Positions 29,714 through 37,678 of a DNA stretch of 64,000 nucleotides are shown in pieces. The position numbers and the translations under genes are program-made. This DNA comes from Actinobacteria bacterium UBA6100 (GTDB taxonomy: Bacteria > Actinomycetota > Coriobacteriia > Anaerosomatales > Anaerosomataceae). The notes beneath the pieces were generated by a model. That model ran no database searches. It was not told the DNA's origin and saw nothing but the letters and a program-made list of their open reading frames with translations. Positions within the stretch are counted from its first letter, which is position 1; each line of letters begins with the position of its first letter. The stretch covers positions 62,001 through 126,000 of the forward strand of contig DIWS01000013.1 of the NCBI GenBank assembly GCA_002423585.1. The letters run 5' to 3'.

Positions 29714-29908
29714 GTGCCGACCTACGAGCTTCGCTGCCTGGAGTGCGGGCATGAGTTCGACCGCTTCCTGATGCGCCTTCTGCGCGAGACGGACCGGGTG
29801 TGTCCCGAGTGCGGATCGACGAAGGTGGCCACAGGGGTTGGTGGGGGATTCGTGGCCCGCGCGAGTGATTCCGGTTCGGCCTGCGTACCGAGGGGCGGCT
29901 TCAGTTGA
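29714..29908 (+). CDS. FmdB-family zinc-ribbon protein
   Basis: A 64-residue protein with the FmdB/CxxC regulatory domain: MPTYELRCLECGHEFDRF and VCPECGSTKV supply two CXXC pairs for one zinc ion. The C-terminal tail is rich in G and S, with one further Cys. FmdB proteins are proposed regulators or small zinc chaperones; the function here is unknown. It starts 9 bases after trxA and probably shares its transcript. Confidence 0.85.
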   Translation: MPTYELRCLECGHEFDRFLMRLLRETDRVCPECGSTKVATGVGGGFVARASDSGSACVPRGGFS

Positions 29909-29940
29909 GGGTAGTCCGCCGCCCGTGAGGCGCGCCCGGC

Positions 29941-30300
29941 ATGGCGGTGGCGATGGAGTTCACGTACAGGCGAGAAGGGTGCAGGCCCTTCTCCGAGATG
30001 GTCGAAGCCGTGGAGCAGTCAGTGCGCTCCCACGGCTTCGACGTTATCCGCTGTCATGACCTGCAGGCCACACTCGCCGCCAAGGGCTTCGTGATCCAGC
30101 CGCTCATGGTGTTCGACATCGGTTGCACCAGGAGCTCAACCGATCTGTGCAAGATGCACGTCTATACCGAGGGCGATTCCGTGTGGGTGAGTGCGATCAG
30201 GCCGGCGGCCCTGTGGCATGAGATCGGAGCGGAGTGCGGCGTCACGGACACCGAGGCCGAGGCGTCCGTCAGGTCGCTTGTGGATGCCGCCTGCGCCTAG
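29941..30300 (+). CDS. DUF302-domain protein
   Basis: A 119-residue cytosolic protein of the DUF302 family, whose members often occur beside sulfur-oxidation, persulfide or metal genes. The fold signature is the GFDVIRCHDLQATLAAKG stretch followed by MVFDIGCTRSSTDLC and IRPAALW. It has four cysteines and several histidines in the core. The ATG at 29941 follows GTGAGGCG; an ATG four codons later is also possible. It lies tail to tail with the CsoR-family gene, 13 bases apart, and may be part of the trxA transcript. Confidence 0.7.
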   Translation: MAVAMEFTYRREGCRPFSEMVEAVEQSVRSHGFDVIRCHDLQATLAAKGFVIQPLMVFDIGCTRSSTDLCKMHVYTEGDSVWVSAIRPAALWHEIGAECGVTDTEAEASVRSLVDAACA

Positions 30301-30313
30301 TGCGGCTCGGCAG

Positions 30314-30616
30314 TCACTGCACGCAGCTCGAGTACTTCAGGAAGACCTTGATCGCCTCGTCGATGAGTTCGTCTCGATCCTTGATGCTGTCGTCGACGAG
30401 GCATGTCTTCATGGAGTGGCCGATGATGTGCAATCCCACCTGGTTGAGCGCCGACTTCGCGGCCATGATCTGGGTGAGCACGGCCTCGCAGTCCTTGCCC
30501 GTCTCGACCATCGTCTGCAGTCCGCGGATCTGACCTTCGAGCCGGCGCAGCCTGTTGATGATGCGCTTGCGCTCCTCCTCGGTGGGGGCGAGCCCGGTGA
30601 TGGGAGACTGGTCCAT
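30314..30616 (-). CDS. CsoR/CstR-family transcriptional repressor
   Basis: A 100-residue all-helical repressor of the CsoR/RcnR/FrmR family, which binds DNA as a tetramer and releases it on sensing copper, nickel, formaldehyde or persulfide. RLRRLEGQIRGLQTMVE is the family core. The sensing positions are Cys43 (GKDCEAV) and Cys72 (MKTC); the usual copper-binding His, four residues before the second Cys, is Ser68, with His67 next to it. This Cys-Cys pattern without that His fits CstR persulfide sensors better than copper CsoR. The ATG at 30616 follows AAGGAG. Two matching palindromes lie nearby, one next to this gene. Confidence 0.88.
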   Translation of the reverse strand: MDQSPITGLAPTEEERKRIINRLRRLEGQIRGLQTMVETGKDCEAVLTQIMAAKSALNQVGLHIIGHSMKTCLVDDSIKDRDELIDEAIKVFLKYSSCVQ

Positions 30617-30676
30617 GGGGAGCTCCTTGCACGGGTCATGGGCTGGCGTACAATCGAATGGTTTCTGCTCGCAAAT

Positions 30677-30693
30677 ATACCCCTCGGGGGTAT
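30677..30693. promoter_or_regulatory. CsoR/CstR-type operator between repressor and CDF genes
   Basis: ATACCCC-TCG-GGGGTAT, the same arms as at the trxA promoter with a 3-base centre. It lies in the 94-base divergent gap, 60 bases from the repressor start and 17 bases before the CDF start, so it could control both. Confidence 0.75.
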
Positions 30694-30710
30694 GTACGGC
30701 AAGGGGACTC

Positions 30711-31649
30711 ATGGGGTACACGCAGCCGCGTGCCGCGACCGACGATCGCATCCGCGCCGTTCGGCGCGTGCTGTGGTTGGTTCTTGCACTCAACATCGGG
30801 GTGGCCGTCGCAAAGCTGGCGTACGGCCTCCTGATCGACTCGGTCTCGGTCACCGCTGACGGCTTCCACTCCATGTTCGACGGGGCCTCGAACATCATCG
30901 GGCTCATCGGACTCAGCGTTGCCGCGCGTCCCGCCGATCGTGGCCACCCCTACGGTCACGGCAAGTATGAGACGTTCGCATCTGCCGCGATCGGCGCGCT
31001 GCTGCTGTTCGCGGCGTGGCGGGTAGGGTCCTCGGCGATCGACCGTCTCGCCCACCCCGGTGGCGGGCCCTCGGTGGATGCGGTGAGCTTCGTCGTCATG
31101 CTCGTGACTCTTGCCGTCAATGTGGTGGTCACCACGATGGAGCGGCGCGCAGGCGCGCGGCTCGGCAGCGAGATCCTCAAGGCGGACGCCAACCATACGG
31201 GAAGCGACGTGCTGGTCACCCTCGGGGTGATCGGCGGTCTGGCAGCGGTGCGCCTCGGGTATCCGATCGCCGACCCGATCCTCGGTCTGGTGGTCGCCGG
31301 CTTCATCATCGTCACCGGGCTTCGGGTCCTGGGTTCCGCGGGGTCATCCCTTGCCGATACCGCGCGGTTGGCGCCGGCGGATGTGAGTGCGGTCGTGCTC
31401 GCGGTCGAAGGCGTGCGAGGTCTGCATGACGTGCGTACGCGGGGCACCGAGAGCAACGTGTACGTCGACCTGCACGTGCAGGTCGACCCGAACGTGAGCG
31501 TGGCAGAGGGTCACGCGATCGCCGAGCGCGTGGAGCAGGCCGTGGCCGACGGTTTCGCCGAGGTGCGTGACGTGATAGCCCACCTCGAGCCGTACGATGA
31601 GTACCAGCAGCGTAAGACCGCTGAGCAGGAACAGGACGGGCGGTTGTGA
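30711..31649 (+). CDS. Cation diffusion facilitator (CDF) metal exporter
   Basis: A 312-residue membrane protein that exports divalent cations such as zinc, iron, manganese or cobalt in exchange for protons. It has six helices with metal-site residues in TADGFHSMFDGASN (helix 2) and ADANHTGSDVLVT (helix 5), the HPYGHGKYE loop and a C-terminal cytosolic dimerisation domain (VEGVRGLHDVRTR, VDLHVQVD). The ATG at 30711 follows AAGGGG. The operator directly upstream suggests control by the divergent CsoR-family protein. It overlaps the next gene by one base. Confidence 0.93.
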   Translation: MGYTQPRAATDDRIRAVRRVLWLVLALNIGVAVAKLAYGLLIDSVSVTADGFHSMFDGASNIIGLIGLSVAARPADRGHPYGHGKYETFASAAIGALLLFAAWRVGSSAIDRLAHPGGGPSVDAVSFVVMLVTLAVNVVVTTMERRAGARLGSEILKADANHTGSDVLVTLGVIGGLAAVRLGYPIADPILGLVVAGFIIVTGLRVLGSAGSSLADTARLAPADVSAVVLAVEGVRGLHDVRTRGTESNVYVDLHVQVDPNVSVAEGHAIAERVEQAVADGFAEVRDVIAHLEPYDEYQQRKTAEQEQDGRL

Positions 31650-32653
31650 TGTCGGTCGAGGGGGCCGCGGGGCGCCGTGCCGAGGGCTACGTTCTCGTCC
31701 TCGCTGCCGCCACCTGCTGGGCGGGCGGCGGGCTCATCGCCAAGTGGCTGTTCACGATGCCGGGACCGGCCACGGCCGCCTGGCCGTTCCCGCCGCTCGG
31801 TATCGTGGTTGATCCGCTGGTGCTGTCGGCGGCGCGCGCGTTCGTTTCCGCGCTCATCGCGCTCGTGTATCTGCTCGTCCGCCGGCGCGACCAGCTGAAG
31901 GTGCGCGGTCGGGATCTGCCGTTCCTCGCGTTCTTCGGCGTCTTCGGTCTCGCGCTCGTGCATTTCGCGTACTTCAAGACGATATCGCTCACCGGCGTGG
32001 CCACCGCGATCCTGCTCGAGTACCTCGCTCCGGTCGTGGTGCTGATCGTGTCGGTCGCCGTGCTCGGCACGCGTCTCACATGGGCGCTTCCGGCCGCCGT
32101 GGGGCTCAGCGTCACAGGATGCGCGCTGATGGTGGGCGCCATCGGTGGAGACGGCCTGTCCGTGTCGGGGGAGGGCCTTTTCTGGGGGCTGGCGTCCGCG
32201 GTGCTGTTCGCCGGCTACTCTCTCATGGGCCGCTATGCGGCACGCCGCTTCACCCCGTGGACGCTCCTCACCTACGGCCTGACCGCCGCGACCCTGTTCT
32301 GGTTCGTCTTCCTCGGGGGACCGGGGCGGGTCATCACGCTGCTTTCCGACTGGCGTGCGCTCCTCGCGGTCATCGTTCTCGCGGTGGTGAGTACGATCAT
32401 CCCGTTCGGCGCGTTCCTCAAGGCGCTCCACTTCGTCGAGGCGACACAAGCCTCGGTCACCTCGACCATCGAGCCGGTCGTCGCGGGCGTTGCGGCGTGG
32501 TTCATCTTCGGCGAGCACCTGAGTTGGCTTCAGTTGCTCGGGGGCGGCCTGGTGATCGCTGCGGTCGTGCTGTCCCAGTTCAGGACGCGCGTTCCAGCGG
32601 AGATGCCCGTGGTGACGGACGTGGGGTTTGCGGACGGAGTGCCACGCGTATAA
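31649..32653 (+). CDS. EamA-family (DMT) transporter
   Basis: A 334-residue membrane protein with ten predicted helices in two EamA repeats; the first begins LVLAAATCWAGGGL and the second LFWGLASAVLFAGYSLMG. It belongs to the drug/metabolite transporter superfamily, whose members move amino acids, nucleosides or other small molecules. Family signatures such as ATAILLEYLAPVVV and SVTSTIEPVVAGV are present. The substrate is unknown. The ATG at 31649 shares a base with the CDF stop. The rpoN promoter region overlaps its 3' end. Confidence 0.88.
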   Translation: MSVEGAAGRRAEGYVLVLAAATCWAGGGLIAKWLFTMPGPATAAWPFPPLGIVVDPLVLSAARAFVSALIALVYLLVRRRDQLKVRGRDLPFLAFFGVFGLALVHFAYFKTISLTGVATAILLEYLAPVVVLIVSVAVLGTRLTWALPAAVGLSVTGCALMVGAIGGDGLSVSGEGLFWGLASAVLFAGYSLMGRYAARRFTPWTLLTYGLTAATLFWFVFLGGPGRVITLLSDWRALLAVIVLAVVSTIIPFGAFLKALHFVEATQASVTSTIEPVVAGVAAWFIFGEHLSWLQLLGGGLVIAAVVLSQFRTRVPAEMPVVTDVGFADGVPRV

Positions 32654-32675
32654 TCGTATGGTACGTTGTTTGCTT
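32649..32675 (+). promoter_or_regulatory. Sigma-54-like promoter of rpoN, preceded by a TATAAT
   Basis: TGGTACG-4-TTGCT (32659-32674) matches TGGCACG-4-TTGCW except for one C-to-T change, with GG and GC 12 bases apart. A perfect TATAAT at 32649-32654, inside the 3' end of the EamA gene and its stop codon, could be a sigma-70 -10 with a weak TTTGCG -35. Both would give leaders shorter than 45 bases. Self-activation of rpoN is inferred. Confidence 0.65.
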
Positions 32676-32700
32676 ACGCCGCCGCCTCTTCGAGGTTCCC

Positions 32701-34092
32701 ATGGATCTCACACAACGCCCGGACCTGCGCCAAAGAGTCACACTGTCGCCCCAGGTCTACCAGGGGTTGAGCATACTCGCCATGCCCGTGGTCGAACTCC
32801 AGACGCTGATCGAGACCGAACTTCTCGAGAACCCGGTGCTCGAGGTCGAGGAGGACGACTACGACTCCGAGGCCGAAGAGGAGCGCGCCGAGGACCCCGA
32901 GGACGAGCGTTCGTGGGACGAGTGGCTCGACCAGTACGAGGAACTCGACAGCATGGACAGCTCGGGTCCGCGTGATCCCAATGTCGAGGAAGTGAACACG
33001 GACGAGTTCGTCGGTGGCGTGATGAGCTTCGCCGATTACCTGCTCGGGCAGCTCGGTATGATGGACATCACCGACGAGGTGGCGCTCGCCGCGCGGGCGA
33101 TCGTCGGCTCGCTGGACGATGACGGCTTCTTCGTGAGCGACTGCGCCGAGATCGCGCGGATCACCGGCGTGAGCGGACAGGTGGCCGAGGAGGCGCTCCG
33201 GGTCGTGCAGCAGCTGGATCCACCCGGTGTGGGCGCCCGCACCGTCAAGGAGGCGCTGCTCCTGCAGGCCGAGACGATCAACGTCACGTCTCCGGTGCTC
33301 ACCGGCATCATCGAGGATCATCTCGACGACGTGGCAGTGAACCACTTCCGCAAGATCGGGCGCGCTCTCGGGGTGAGTGAGGCCGAGGTCCGCGAGACGG
33401 TCGAGACGCTTCGGCTGCTCAACCCGCGCCCCGCCGGCGCGTTCTCGCCCGGCCCGGCGCCCGGATACGTGGTGCCCGACGTCACGCTGCGCCGCTTCGG
33501 CGACGAGTGGCTGGTGATCCCCAACAACGAGGCCGTGCCCACCCTGCGGGTGAGCCCGCGCTACCGGTCGATGCTCCGGTCCGGCGCCTCGACCGACGAC
33601 GAGACGCGCCGGTACCTCAAGGACAAGATCCGCCAGGCCGAGTCGTTCATGCGCAACGTCGATCGCCGCAAGGACACCGTGAGCCGCATCGCCCAGATCG
33701 TGCTCGAGGTGCAGAACGACTTCTTCGAGGACGGGAAGGGCGACCTGCGCCCGCTGCGCCTCGAAGACGTGGCTTCCGAGATCGGCGTCCACCTCTCCAC
33801 CGTGAGCCGCGGTGTGACCGGCAAGTACATGGCGACTCCGTACGGGTTGTTCGAGCTCAAGCACTTCTTCTCGGGCGGTTATCGGTCGAGCACGGGCATG
33901 GACGTCGCGTCGACGACGGTGAAGCGGCGCATCCGGGACCTGCTCCTCGCCGAGGACCAGGGCAAGCCACTTTCCGACCAACGGCTCGCCGACGAGCTCA
34001 GGACCGATGGGATCGACGTGGCCCGGCGTACCGTCGCCAAGTATCGCGAAGAACTCGGCATCGAGCCCTCATGGGCCCGTAAACGCCGATGA
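32701..34092 (+). CDS. rpoN: RNA polymerase sigma-54 factor
   Basis: Sigma-54 directs RNA polymerase to -24/-12 promoters and needs an AAA+ activator. The 463-residue protein has the glutamine- and leucine-rich region I (QRVTLSPQVYQGLSILAMPVVEL), an acidic region II, the core-binding domain, the helix-turn-helix region (IGVHLSTVSRGVTGKY) and an RpoN box ARRTVAKYRE near the C-terminus. The ATG at 32701 follows GAGG by 5 bases. Its stop overlaps the kinase gene by 4 bases, so sensor, activator and sigma factor form one operon. Sigma-54 is rare in Actinobacteriota. Confidence 0.97.
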   Translation: MDLTQRPDLRQRVTLSPQVYQGLSILAMPVVELQTLIETELLENPVLEVEEDDYDSEAEEERAEDPEDERSWDEWLDQYEELDSMDSSGPRDPNVEEVNTDEFVGGVMSFADYLLGQLGMMDITDEVALAARAIVGSLDDDGFFVSDCAEIARITGVSGQVAEEALRVVQQLDPPGVGARTVKEALLLQAETINVTSPVLTGIIEDHLDDVAVNHFRKIGRALGVSEAEVRETVETLRLLNPRPAGAFSPGPAPGYVVPDVTLRRFGDEWLVIPNNEAVPTLRVSPRYRSMLRSGASTDDETRRYLKDKIRQAESFMRNVDRRKDTVSRIAQIVLEVQNDFFEDGKGDLRPLRLEDVASEIGVHLSTVSRGVTGKYMATPYGLFELKHFFSGGYRSSTGMDVASTTVKRRIRDLLLAEDQGKPLSDQRLADELRTDGIDVARRTVAKYREELGIEPSWARKRR

Positions 34093-35612
34093 GTGCGGAG
34101 CCGCGGCAGAAGTGGCCGATCCGAGCGCGTCTGGCCATCGGTTCGACGCCTCGGCGGGACGTGCTGGTGATCATCATGATCCTCGGGGCGATCGCCACGC
34201 TGCACCTGCTGAGTGACACCACACCACAGGCTGCCTCGATGCACCTGCTGTTCCGCAAGCTCTACTACGTCCCCATCATGTATGCCGGATTCGCCTTCGG
34301 TTGGCGCGGGGGTGTCGCGGTCGCCGTGGCCTCGATGCTGCTCCTTGCCCCGCACGCCCATACGTCGAGCGGCATGCTGGTGGCGCAGAACGTGGACAAC
34401 CTGTACGAGATGGCGATGTACCTGACCACCGGTCTCCTCTTCGGCTGGCTGCGCGATCTGGAAGAACGCAAGGCAGCCGACCTGCGGCAGGTGAGTCTGC
34501 GCCTTGAGCAGGCGTACCATACGCTCGAGGAGCGCGCCATCCAACTCGTGAGCATCCAGGACTACACTGAGGCCATCCTGCGCTCGATCACAGCCGGGGT
34601 CATCGCAGTGGGTCCGGACGGCTCGGTGGCAACGGTGAACGTCGCGGTCGAGCGTATGTTGGGCATGCGGGAGGAGGACATGGTCCCGCGCAAGATCGGG
34701 CGGCTGTTCAGGGACGATGGCGGACTCGACGGCATCCTTATGCGGTTCCTCAACGGACAGTCGCCGAAGATGGTGTCGGACCTGCAGGCGGTCACGACCG
34801 ACGGGCGTACGCTGCACCTCGAGGTCGCGATGGCCCGCATGCGTGACGTCGGCGGGCGACCCCTCGGGGCCGTGGTGACTCTCGAGGACGTGTCCGAGGT
34901 TCGCGCCCTCACCGATCAGCTCATTCGCGCCGACCGCCTGGCCGCGATGGGCGAACTCACCGCTGGCGTGGCACATGAGGTGCGGAACCCGCTCGGCATA
35001 ATCCGTGCCTCGGTCCAGCTTGTCGAGGACTCGGACGGGGATCCCACGCGGGTGCGCGAAGCGGCCCGCATCATCAAACAGGAGATCGATCGGCTCGACC
35101 GGGTCATCAAGGCACTCCTGGACTTCGGCAGACCGTCTGCTCCGACACTCAGGCCGACGAACGTCGAGGACGTCGTCGATGACGTGGTGCTGTTCACCCG
35201 TCAGTTCGCGGTGCAGGCGCACGTGGAGATCGATACGCAGTTCGCAGCCGCGGACCCGATCGTCCTCGCGGATGCCGACCAGCTCAAGCAGGTGCTGGTG
35301 AACCTGGTGTCCAACGCCGTGCAGGCGATGGAGGATACCGGCGGGCGGATCGCGGTGCGAGTGTGGGATGACGACGAGTTCGTTCTCGTCTCGGTCGCCG
35401 ATGATGGGCCGGGCATAGCGCCCGAGGTGCTCGAGAGGGTCTTCGACCCGTTCTATTCGACCCGCGACAGCGGTACGGGGCTCGGCCTCACTATCGTGCA
35501 CCGGATCATCGACCAGCACGGTGGACGCGTGGAGGCGCAGAGCACGCCGGGCGCAGGCACGACGTTCACGATCGCGCTCCCCGCGACCTCAAGAGGAAAG
35601 GGCGACCGATGA
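34089..35612 (+). CDS. NtrB-like sensor histidine kinase
   Basis: A 507-residue kinase. About four hydrophobic segments occupy residues 25-120, followed by a short coiled coil, a PAS domain (about 155-270), HisKA with the phospho-acceptor His296 in GVAHEVRNPLG, and the ATP-binding domain (NLVSNAVQAM, DDGPGIAP, STRDSGTGLGL). Layout and H-box resemble NtrB/AtoS-type kinases that work with sigma-54 activators. The signal is unknown; the membrane part suggests an envelope or redox cue rather than nitrogen via PII. Overlaps by 4 bases at both ends couple it to rpoN and the regulator. Confidence 0.92.
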   Translation: MSAEPRQKWPIRARLAIGSTPRRDVLVIIMILGAIATLHLLSDTTPQAASMHLLFRKLYYVPIMYAGFAFGWRGGVAVAVASMLLLAPHAHTSSGMLVAQNVDNLYEMAMYLTTGLLFGWLRDLEERKAADLRQVSLRLEQAYHTLEERAIQLVSIQDYTEAILRSITAGVIAVGPDGSVATVNVAVERMLGMREEDMVPRKIGRLFRDDGGLDGILMRFLNGQSPKMVSDLQAVTTDGRTLHLEVAMARMRDVGGRPLGAVVTLEDVSEVRALTDQLIRADRLAAMGELTAGVAHEVRNPLGIIRASVQLVEDSDGDPTRVREAARIIKQEIDRLDRVIKALLDFGRPSAPTLRPTNVEDVVDDVVLFTRQFAVQAHVEIDTQFAAADPIVLADADQLKQVLVNLVSNAVQAMEDTGGRIAVRVWDDDEFVLVSVADDGPGIAPEVLERVFDPFYSTRDSGTGLGLTIVHRIIDQHGGRVEAQSTPGAGTTFTIALPATSRGKGDR

Positions 35613-36958
35613 AGCACCGCATACTGATCGCGGATGACGAGAAGAACATGCGCTGGGTCCTCAGCCAGGCGCTCGAAGCCGAGGGATACGAGGTGTTCGA
35701 GGCGGCCGACGGCAAGGAGGCCCTCTCCATCGTCACCGAACAGGCGCCCGACATCGTGATCCTCGATCACAAGATGCCCGCGCCGGACGGCATGGAGGTG
35801 CTGCGCCGCATCCGCGCCAAGGGCCATCGTTTCCCGGTCATCATGCTCACTGCGCACGGCAACGTGCAGACTGCGGTCGAGGCGATGAAGGCGGGCGCGA
35901 GCGAGTATCTGACCAAGCCGTTCGATCTCGACGAACTGCGTCTGAGCATCGAGAAGGCACTTCAGATGAGTGCGCTGGCGGCCGAGGTCGACCGGCTGCG
36001 CGAGGAGTTGGACCGCGACTGGGACATCGACGGTATCGTGGCCGCCGACCCCATCATGCTCGGGATGCTCGAGACGGTGAAGAAGGTCGGTGTCACTTCG
36101 GCCACGGTGATGTTGTATGGCGAATCAGGCACCGGAAAGGAGCTCGTTGCGCGTGCGATCCACCGTCTGTCGCCGCGGGGGACGAAGCCGTTCATCTCCA
36201 TCAGCGCGGGCGCGCTGCCCGAGACCCTGCTCGAGAGCGAGCTCTTCGGCTACGAGAAGGGCGCGTTCACCGGGGCCATGACGGCCAAACCGGGTCGCTT
36301 CGAGATGGCCAATGGCGGCACGCTCTTCCTCGATGAGATCGGCGACATCTCGCCGGCGGTGCAAGTGAAGCTGTTGCGCGTGTTGCAGGAGCGCACCTTC
36401 GAGCGGCTCGGCGGGACACGCAGCGTCGAGGTGGACGTCCGCGTCATCTCCGCCACCAATCGCGACCTGCACCAGCTGATCGCTGACGGGACCTTCCGCG
36501 AGGACCTGTACTACCGCCTGAACGTGGTCCCGCTCACCATCCCGCCGCTGCGCAAGCGGCCAGCCGACATCCCACTTCTGGTCGCTCACTTCCTGGACAA
36601 GTTCGGTGCGGGCAAGCGCACGATGACCGCATCGGCCATGGAGGCGCTCGTGAGCTACCAGTGGCCGGGCAACGTCCGCGAGCTCGAGAACACGATCGAG
36701 CGGGTCGTCATCCTATCGCACGGTGACACCATCGATGCCGACGATCTTCCCGCCGAGGTGCGCGCGGGGGTCAGTGTGTGCGACGCGGGCTCACGCTGCT
36801 TCATCCTCCCCGATGTCGGGCTCGATCTCGAGGAGGTGGAGCTCGACCTGGTCAGACAGGCGCTCGACCGTTCCGGAGGAAGTGCTCCACAGGCCGCGAA
36901 GCTTCTGGGCCTCACGACCAAGACGCTCGAGGCGCGCATGGAGCGCTACGGGCTGTAG
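35609..36958 (+). CDS. Sigma-54-dependent response regulator (NtrC family)
   Basis: A 449-residue activator with a receiver domain (phospho-acceptor Asp53 in VILDHKMPAPDG), an AAA+ domain and a Fis-type helix-turn-helix at the C-terminus (about 405-449). Walker A is GESGTGKE near 171, the sigma-54 contact loop GAFTGA is intact at 218-223 and Walker B is GTLFLDEIGD near 237. It would be phosphorylated by the upstream kinase and open sigma-54 promoters; the nearest one starts 22 bases after its stop. Target genes are otherwise unknown. Confidence 0.96.
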   Translation: MKHRILIADDEKNMRWVLSQALEAEGYEVFEAADGKEALSIVTEQAPDIVILDHKMPAPDGMEVLRRIRAKGHRFPVIMLTAHGNVQTAVEAMKAGASEYLTKPFDLDELRLSIEKALQMSALAAEVDRLREELDRDWDIDGIVAADPIMLGMLETVKKVGVTSATVMLYGESGTGKELVARAIHRLSPRGTKPFISISAGALPETLLESELFGYEKGAFTGAMTAKPGRFEMANGGTLFLDEIGDISPAVQVKLLRVLQERTFERLGGTRSVEVDVRVISATNRDLHQLIADGTFREDLYYRLNVVPLTIPPLRKRPADIPLLVAHFLDKFGAGKRTMTASAMEALVSYQWPGNVRELENTIERVVILSHGDTIDADDLPAEVRAGVSVCDAGSRCFILPDVGLDLEEVELDLVRQALDRSGGSAPQAAKLLGLTTKTLEARMERYGL

Positions 36959-36980
36959 GAGCCCCTTGTGCCCCGGCTGA

Positions 36981-36997
36981 TTGGCACATCGCTTGCA
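36981..36997 (+). promoter_or_regulatory. Sigma-54 (-24/-12) promoter
   Basis: TTGGCACATCGCTTGCA fits the core consensus YTGGCACR-4-TTGCW fully, with GG (36983) and GC (36995) 12 bases apart. Transcription would start near 37008, 31 bases before the GTG at 37039. It directly follows the gene for the sigma-54 activator and should drive the zinc-ribbon/HMA/ccdA genes. Confidence 0.85.
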
Positions 36998-37038
36998 ACC
37001 ACATGATCGTCCGAGTCCGTGTCCCGGGAGTGCGTCTC

Positions 37039-37389
37039 GTGAGCAAGATGAAGCAGTATCGACTCCGTATCGCCGGCATCGTCGCTATCACTGCGTCGAT
37101 CGCGGGCGTGGCGTTCCTGCTCCATGCTGACTCCCATGTGGCCGGTTCGGTGGTCGCCCGTCCGTTCACGTGGCTTGCGCCGTTGCTCACCGTGCTCGTG
37201 ATCGCCGGTGTCGGGTGGATCCTGCTCGGGCAACACCGGGGTGAAGAGCGGCAGCACCCATCGTTCGAGCGCTGTCCGTCATGCGAGCGCGACGTGCTCG
37301 GCAAGTGGCGCATGTGCCCGTACTGCGGCGCGATGATCCACGGCGCGAACACGTCGCCGGCAGCGAACATCGGTCGGACCGAGCACTGA
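37039..37389 (+). CDS. Membrane protein with zinc ribbon
   Basis: A 116-residue protein with two hydrophobic helices (about 8-28 and 42-62) and a C-terminal zinc ribbon made of CPSCERD and CPYCGAM. I do not recognise a named family. The GTG at 37039 is chosen because CGGGAG lies 8 bases upstream and because the predicted sigma-54 start site (near 37008) would exclude earlier starts such as the ATG at 37003. It heads a short operon with an HMA protein and CcdA, so a role in metal or thiol handling at the membrane is plausible. Confidence 0.7.
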   Translation: MSKMKQYRLRIAGIVAITASIAGVAFLLHADSHVAGSVVARPFTWLAPLLTVLVIAGVGWILLGQHRGEERQHPSFERCPSCERDVLGKWRMCPYCGAMIHGANTSPAANIGRTEH

Positions 37390-37414
37390 CCCACACCTGA
37401 CCAAGGAGCCCGCT

Positions 37415-37639
37415 ATGGCCACCGTCACCAGGCGGTTCATCACCACCGGCATGCACTGCCCGTCCTGCTCGGCAGTGATCCAGATGGATCTGGCCGACCT
37501 CGCCGGCGTCGCTTCTGCGGTGTCCGATCATCGGACCTCGATCACCGAGGTCACCTACGACGATGACGTGACAGGCCCGGACGACATCATCGGTGCTATC
37601 GTGAAGGCGGGTTACGGCGCGGAACCGGTGGAGGAGTAG
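37415..37639 (+). CDS. Heavy-metal-associated (HMA) domain protein
   Basis: A 74-residue CopZ/MerP-like metallochaperone fold with the metal motif GMHCPSC near residue 14. Such proteins carry Cu(I) or a similar soft metal to an exporter. Unusually acidic C-terminal residues (YDDDVTGPDD) follow the metal loop. The ATG follows AAGGAG. No copper ATPase is next to it; instead ccdA follows, 39 bases on, hinting at thiol redox or cytochrome maturation. Confidence 0.88.
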   Translation: MATVTRRFITTGMHCPSCSAVIQMDLADLAGVASAVSDHRTSITEVTYDDDVTGPDDIIGAIVKAGYGAEPVEE

Positions 37640-37678
37640 CCGGTATCGGGTATGTCGATCGGGTGATGGGGGTTCTTG

